Below are positions 7,303-9,996 of a stretch of DNA of 9,996 nt, piece after piece. The position numbers and the translations under genes are program-made. The notes beneath the pieces were generated by a model. The model was not told where the DNA came from and did not search any database. It worked only from the letters and a program-made list of their open reading frames with translations. Origin of the DNA: Pseudobdellovibrionaceae bacterium (GTDB lineage Bacteria > Bdellovibrionota > Bdellovibrionia > Bdellovibrionales > Bdellovibrionaceae); the NCBI GenBank assembly GCA_014376325.1, contig JACMRP010000228.1, forward strand, positions 1 to 9,996, written 5' to 3'. Position 1 is the stretch's first letter. The number at the start of each line of letters is the position of its first letter.

Positions 7303-7916
7303 ATCAGGTCTTCGAGAAAATTGCGGGACTTTCCAACGGACGTGCACTTATAGTCGGGATTGTGCTCGGCGCGCTTTATTACTTTATGTTATACGACGAC
7401 GGATCGGCATTGCAGGCACAGATTGGTGGACTCAACACTCAGCTAGTTGCCGCCGAAGCTAAGCAAAAAGACACTGAAGCCACGCTACAAGAAGAAGCTC
7501 GTATGAAGGACACCGTAGGGCGCCTAAGCGAACAGTACGCATTTATTTCGAAGAAGTTACCGTCAGAGCTGAAATCTTCCGACATGGTTCGCGCGATTGA
7601 TTCGGTTGCGAAAACTTCCGGCGTCAGCGTGAAGTTGAAAAAACCAGGCATCCTTGCAAAAAAAGAAGTTGTGGATGAGCTTCCGGTCGACGTGAATCTT
7701 GAAGGCTCATACTCTCAGATCGCGCAATTTATTTATCATACTTCGAATTTAGAGCGTTTAACTCGTATTTTAAATTTCTCGATTATCGCACCGAATCCCG
7801 AAGCGGGTCTGCAAGGTCCTTTAAAATTCGAAGGCCAAGTGGTCAGCTATAAGCTTGCATCAGAACCGCAAAAAGCGGCAGACGGCACGCAACAACCACC
7901 GGCGGGCAGACCATGA
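7299..7916 (+). CDS. pilO: Type IV pilus inner-membrane alignment protein PilO
   Basis: PilO forms a heterodimer with PilN in the periplasm and contacts PilP; the complex aligns the pilus fibre with the secretin and supports pilus dynamics. The 205-residue protein has a short cytoplasmic tail, a membrane helix at about 16-32, a coiled coil at about 35-85 and KLP at 86-88, where PilO proteins enter their globular domain. The stretch LPVDVNLEGSYSQIAQFIY (128-146), followed by SNLERL, is the most recognisable PilO motif. The tail after about 187 is Gln/Pro/Ala-rich and probably disordered. AGGAAG sits six bases before the ATG, which overlaps the pilN stop as ATGA. The gene overlaps pilP in the same manner. 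Its length is usual for the family. Confidence 0.95.
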   Translation: MNQVFEKIAGLSNGRALIVGIVLGALYYFMLYDDGSALQAQIGGLNTQLVAAEAKQKDTEATLQEEARMKDTVGRLSEQYAFISKKLPSELKSSDMVRAIDSVAKTSGVSVKLKKPGILAKKEVVDELPVDVNLEGSYSQIAQFIYHTSNLERLTRILNFSIIAPNPEAGLQGPLKFEGQVVSYKLASEPQKAADGTQQPPAGRP

Positions 7917-8659
7917 AGTCAGTTCGCTGGATCGTGACTTACATTGTAGCCGCATCGATCGGGCTTTGGTTCGCGCTTTTTCTTAGCTTAAAACTTGTGT
8001 CGACGGCCCGTGCGCAGCAGCCACCTCCAGCACCAGTTTCTCAGGCTCCGCAAAATGGCGATTTGCCGCCCGAATTTCAGGATTCAACCGCAACGGGGAG
8101 CGCCATTCCACCAGCGCCGACCGAGCCGCCCCCAAATGCGCAGACAACTCCTCCGACGTCAGATGCTTCCGCACCTCCGGTAAGTCCGGCAGCGGCGGCA
8201 CCCGCGCCCGCGGCTCCGGCGGTGAATGAAATTTCGCCAAGCGTTCCGGCAACGGCCGATCAGATACCGCCGATGGATTCAGGCGCCGTGCCGTTGATTC
8301 CGCAATTCGCGACGGACGATCAGTATCACTACGATCCGACCGGTCGACGGGATCCATTCCAGCCGTACCGAAAATATCGACCAGCACCGAGTACGATTAA
8401 AATAGATTTATCAGACCCGCTCCAGCGTTGGGATATCGCAAGATTCGAAATCGTGGCCGTGATGTGGGAGGTTCGTAATCCTCGCGCGATGGTGAAAGAT
8501 CCAGACGGCAAGATCTACATGTTACAGAAAACGACGAAGATTGGTCGAAATGGTGGCCAAGTAGTCGCGATTCGTGAAGGCGAAGTAGTCGTCGTCGAAA
8601 GCATTGAAACTGAAGGCGTTGTTACAAAAGAAGTTAAGATACTCGAACTTAAGAAATAA
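7913..8659 (+). CDS. pilP: Type IV pilus assembly protein PilP (lacking a lipobox)
   Basis: PilP bridges the PilN/PilO complex and the N-terminal domains of the PilQ secretin. This one has 248 residues, longer than the roughly 175 common in gamma-proteobacteria. The N-terminal helix (about 5-29) ends in TARA-QQ, a possible signal peptidase I site at 34/35. There is no cysteine, so it cannot be lipidated as PilP usually is; if the signal is uncut it stays anchored in the inner membrane. Residues 36-125 are Pro/Ala-rich and low complexity. The conserved PilP motif GRRDPFQPY (144-152) opens the C-terminal beta domain (about 170-246), which binds secretin N0 in homologues. The ATG overlaps the pilO stop (ATGA) without a clear Shine-Dalgarno sequence, so translation probably depends on upstream ribosomes. 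Confidence 0.93.
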   Translation: MKSVRWIVTYIVAASIGLWFALFLSLKLVSTARAQQPPPAPVSQAPQNGDLPPEFQDSTATGSAIPPAPTEPPPNAQTTPPTSDASAPPVSPAAAAPAPAAPAVNEISPSVPATADQIPPMDSGAVPLIPQFATDDQYHYDPTGRRDPFQPYRKYRPAPSTIKIDLSDPLQRWDIARFEIVAVMWEVRNPRAMVKDPDGKIYMLQKTTKIGRNGGQVVAIREGEVVVVESIETEGVVTKEVKILELKK

Positions 8660-8671
8660 GTTCGCACAATC

Positions 8672-8677
8672 AGGAGG
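8672..8677 (+). promoter_or_regulatory. Strong ribosome binding site of pilQ
   Basis: AGGAGG, a full Shine-Dalgarno match, stands 5 bases before the ATG at 8683, in the 23-base gap after pilP. It contrasts with the weak or absent sites of the overlapping genes before it, which fits higher demand for the multimeric secretin. Confidence 0.85.
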
Positions 8678-8682
8678 ACCTA

Positions 8683-9996
8683 ATGAAAGGATTCATTAGA
8701 CTGATGATACTTGGGGCATTCGTACTAAACCTGCTCAGCTGCGCATCAAGGCAGTCCGAGGAGGAGGATTCCCTCACGACTCAATCGTACAACGGATCGG
8801 AAGACTCCGGCGCCGCCGCGTCCTCTGGCGGTGCAAAGGACGAATTTTCTGATTTCGGTAACGACGCTGCCGCCGCGAGTACGGGCGACACGGCGACCGC
8901 CCCCGAAGCGCCTCCTTCAGCGGCAGCTGGCGGCGATGCGGATTTATCATTGGAAAACGAAGTAAATCAGGCAAGCGGAGCTGACCAGCAGTTTGGTCAA
9001 GACGACTTGGACAAACAAGCAAAGTCTGAATTGCAGCCCGAAACGCCGATTGCCGAAAATTCTCCCGTTGCGGATTCTTTGCCTGATGCTCCAATGGCGC
9101 AAGCCGAAACTCCGGCGCCCACTATCGACGAATCTATTACGTCCACCGAAAATGTACCCGCTCCGGACGTACCAGCGGCGACAGAAAAGCCTATAGAAAT
9201 TACGGGACTTAAGTACAAAGCGAATGACTCCGGCGGAACGGTTGTCATCGAATCGACCGCTCCAGTGACTTACACCACGCGCGCAAATCCAGAACTAAAA
9301 CAGTACGTGATCGAGATTTCAAATTCGTTACTGCCTAAAAAATTAAAACGTACCTTAAACACCCGCGATATCAAAGGTGCGGTTGGCGCGGTCGATGCGT
9401 ACCAGGCGAATGGTTCCCAAGTGGCCCGGATCGTCGTGCAAATGCGTGACGGATTTCCAGAGCCGACTATTCAACAAGAAGGTAATTCTCTGTTAGTGAT
9501 CACATCTGCGGGCGAATCCATGAACGTGGCGACGCAAAAATCGAAGGGTGAAGGTAGCGATTTGTCTGAGCCCGCATCCGACTTGACTCAGGGCGCGGCG
9601 GACGGGAATGTGGATCTTAACAGCAACAACATTCTGGCAAGTCAGTCGCTGCAAGAATTTCTTTCGGGGAATACCAAGTTTTACGGAAGAAAAATTTCTA
9701 TTGAAACCAGCAACATCGATGTTCGCGATGCCCTGAAATTTATTACGGATGAGAGCGGCGTTAACATGGTAATCACGGACGAAGTAAAAGGCAATATCAG
9801 TCTTAAGCTCCGCCAAGTACCGTGGGACCAAGCCTTAGTCATGATCATGAAGGCTCGTAAGTTGGGTTACAGCCGTCAAGGAAACGTGTTACGAATCGTA
9901 CCTCTCGAAGATCTGAAAAAAGAAGAAGACGACGCGAACAAAATGGCCCTCGCTCGACGCAACATCGAACCGCTCAAGGTTCGGGCATTCACTATT
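8683..9996 (+). CDS. pilQ: Type IV pilus secretin PilQ, N-terminal part (runs off the window), with lipoprotein signal
   Basis: PilQ forms the outer-membrane ring through which the pilus passes. The frame is open from ATG 8683 to the window end, giving 438 residues without a stop; the secretin barrel domain lies beyond. The start MKGFIRLMILGAFVLNLLSC has a charged end, a hydrophobic core and a lipobox LLSC with Cys20, so the protein is probably a lipoprotein. Residues 21-168 are an acidic, Ala/Ser/Pro/Glu-rich linker. An AMIN-like domain follows (about 171-274, starting IEITGLKYK), expected to bind peptidoglycan. After a second linker (275-332) comes the secretin N0/STN domain (about 333-411), with SNIDVRDALKFITDESGVN and VPWDQALVMIMKARKLGY. 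The gap to pilP is 23 bases and a perfect AGGAGG precedes the start. Only one AMIN domain is seen; some PilQ proteins have two or three. Confidence 0.94.
   Translation, partial: MKGFIRLMILGAFVLNLLSCASRQSEEEDSLTTQSYNGSEDSGAAASSGGAKDEFSDFGNDAAAASTGDTATAPEAPPSAAAGGDADLSLENEVNQASGADQQFGQDDLDKQAKSELQPETPIAENSPVADSLPDAPMAQAETPAPTIDESITSTENVPAPDVPAATEKPIEITGLKYKANDSGGTVVIESTAPVTYTTRANPELKQYVIEISNSLLPKKLKRTLNTRDIKGAVGAVDAYQANGSQVARIVVQMRDGFPEPTIQQEGNSLLVITSAGESMNVATQKSKGEGSDLSEPASDLTQGAADGNVDLNSNNILASQSLQEFLSGNTKFYGRKISIETSNIDVRDALKFITDESGVNMVITDEVKGNISLKLRQVPWDQALVMIMKARKLGYSRQGNVLRIVPLEDLKKEEDDANKMALARRNIEPLKVRAFTI

Noticed and set aside
7983..8387. A 134-codon minus-strand frame opposite pilP
   Set aside because: It mirrors the GC-rich Pro/Ala linker, where stop codons are rare on the opposite strand. 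No start signal or family resemblance.
8774..9248. Two minus-strand frames (106 and 83 codons) opposite the PilQ linker
   Set aside because: Low-complexity composition of the linker keeps these frames open; they overlap each other and have no ribosome binding site.
9493..9831. A 112-codon minus-strand frame inside pilQ
   Set aside because: Opposite the STN domain, with no start signal and no recognisable protein.

Overview
This window carries a conserved core-gene neighbourhood: the large subunit of carbamoyl-phosphate synthetase (carB), a two-gene ABC-2 type transporter, a prepilin peptidase (pilD), and the type IVa pilus alignment/secretin cluster pilM-pilN-pilO-pilP-pilQ. The last gene runs off the right edge. 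Every gene is on the + strand and gaps are very small. Coding density is close to 100 percent; the only non-coding stretch of any size is the 108 bases between pilD and pilM. I see no RNA genes, mobile elements, CRISPR arrays or phage genes.

The organism is a Gram-negative bacterium with an outer membrane (PilQ secretin, PilP, lipoprotein signal). Base composition looks roughly balanced. The order carB, ABC transporter, pilD, pilMNOPQ, the PilN start INLAS, and a PilQ with a long acidic linker suggest a member of the Bdellovibrionota (Bdellovibrio and relatives). That assignment rests on memory of gene order and protein style, not on a search.

Layout: 17-3214 carB, from a TTG start. 3211-3238 holds a good sigma70-like promoter whose expected start site falls on the A of the next gene's ATG, so the ABC transporter message may be leaderless. 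3245-4740 encodes the ABC ATPase and its six-helix permease, joined by an ATGA overlap. 4733-5524 is pilD, starting at a TTG inside the permease gene. 5525-5632 contains a near-consensus promoter (TTGACA, 17 bases, AATAAT) set among four copies of the pentamer TAGAC/GTCTA, two of which form a dyad centred on the -10 box. 5633-8659 is pilM-N-O-P, joined by three successive ATGA overlaps. pilQ follows after 23 bases with its own strong ribosome binding site.

Working together: PilD matures and N-methylates prepilins in the inner membrane. PilM (cytoplasm) docks on the PilN N-terminus. PilN and PilO form the periplasmic alignment heterodimer, and PilP links that to the PilQ outer-membrane channel. 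The ABC transporter has no known link to the pilus beyond shared transcription. The most notable departure from textbook type IVa systems is a swap of lipid anchors: PilQ carries a lipobox, whereas PilP, usually the lipoprotein, has none. I did not find a clearly new multi-gene system; the findings concern regulation and protein architecture.
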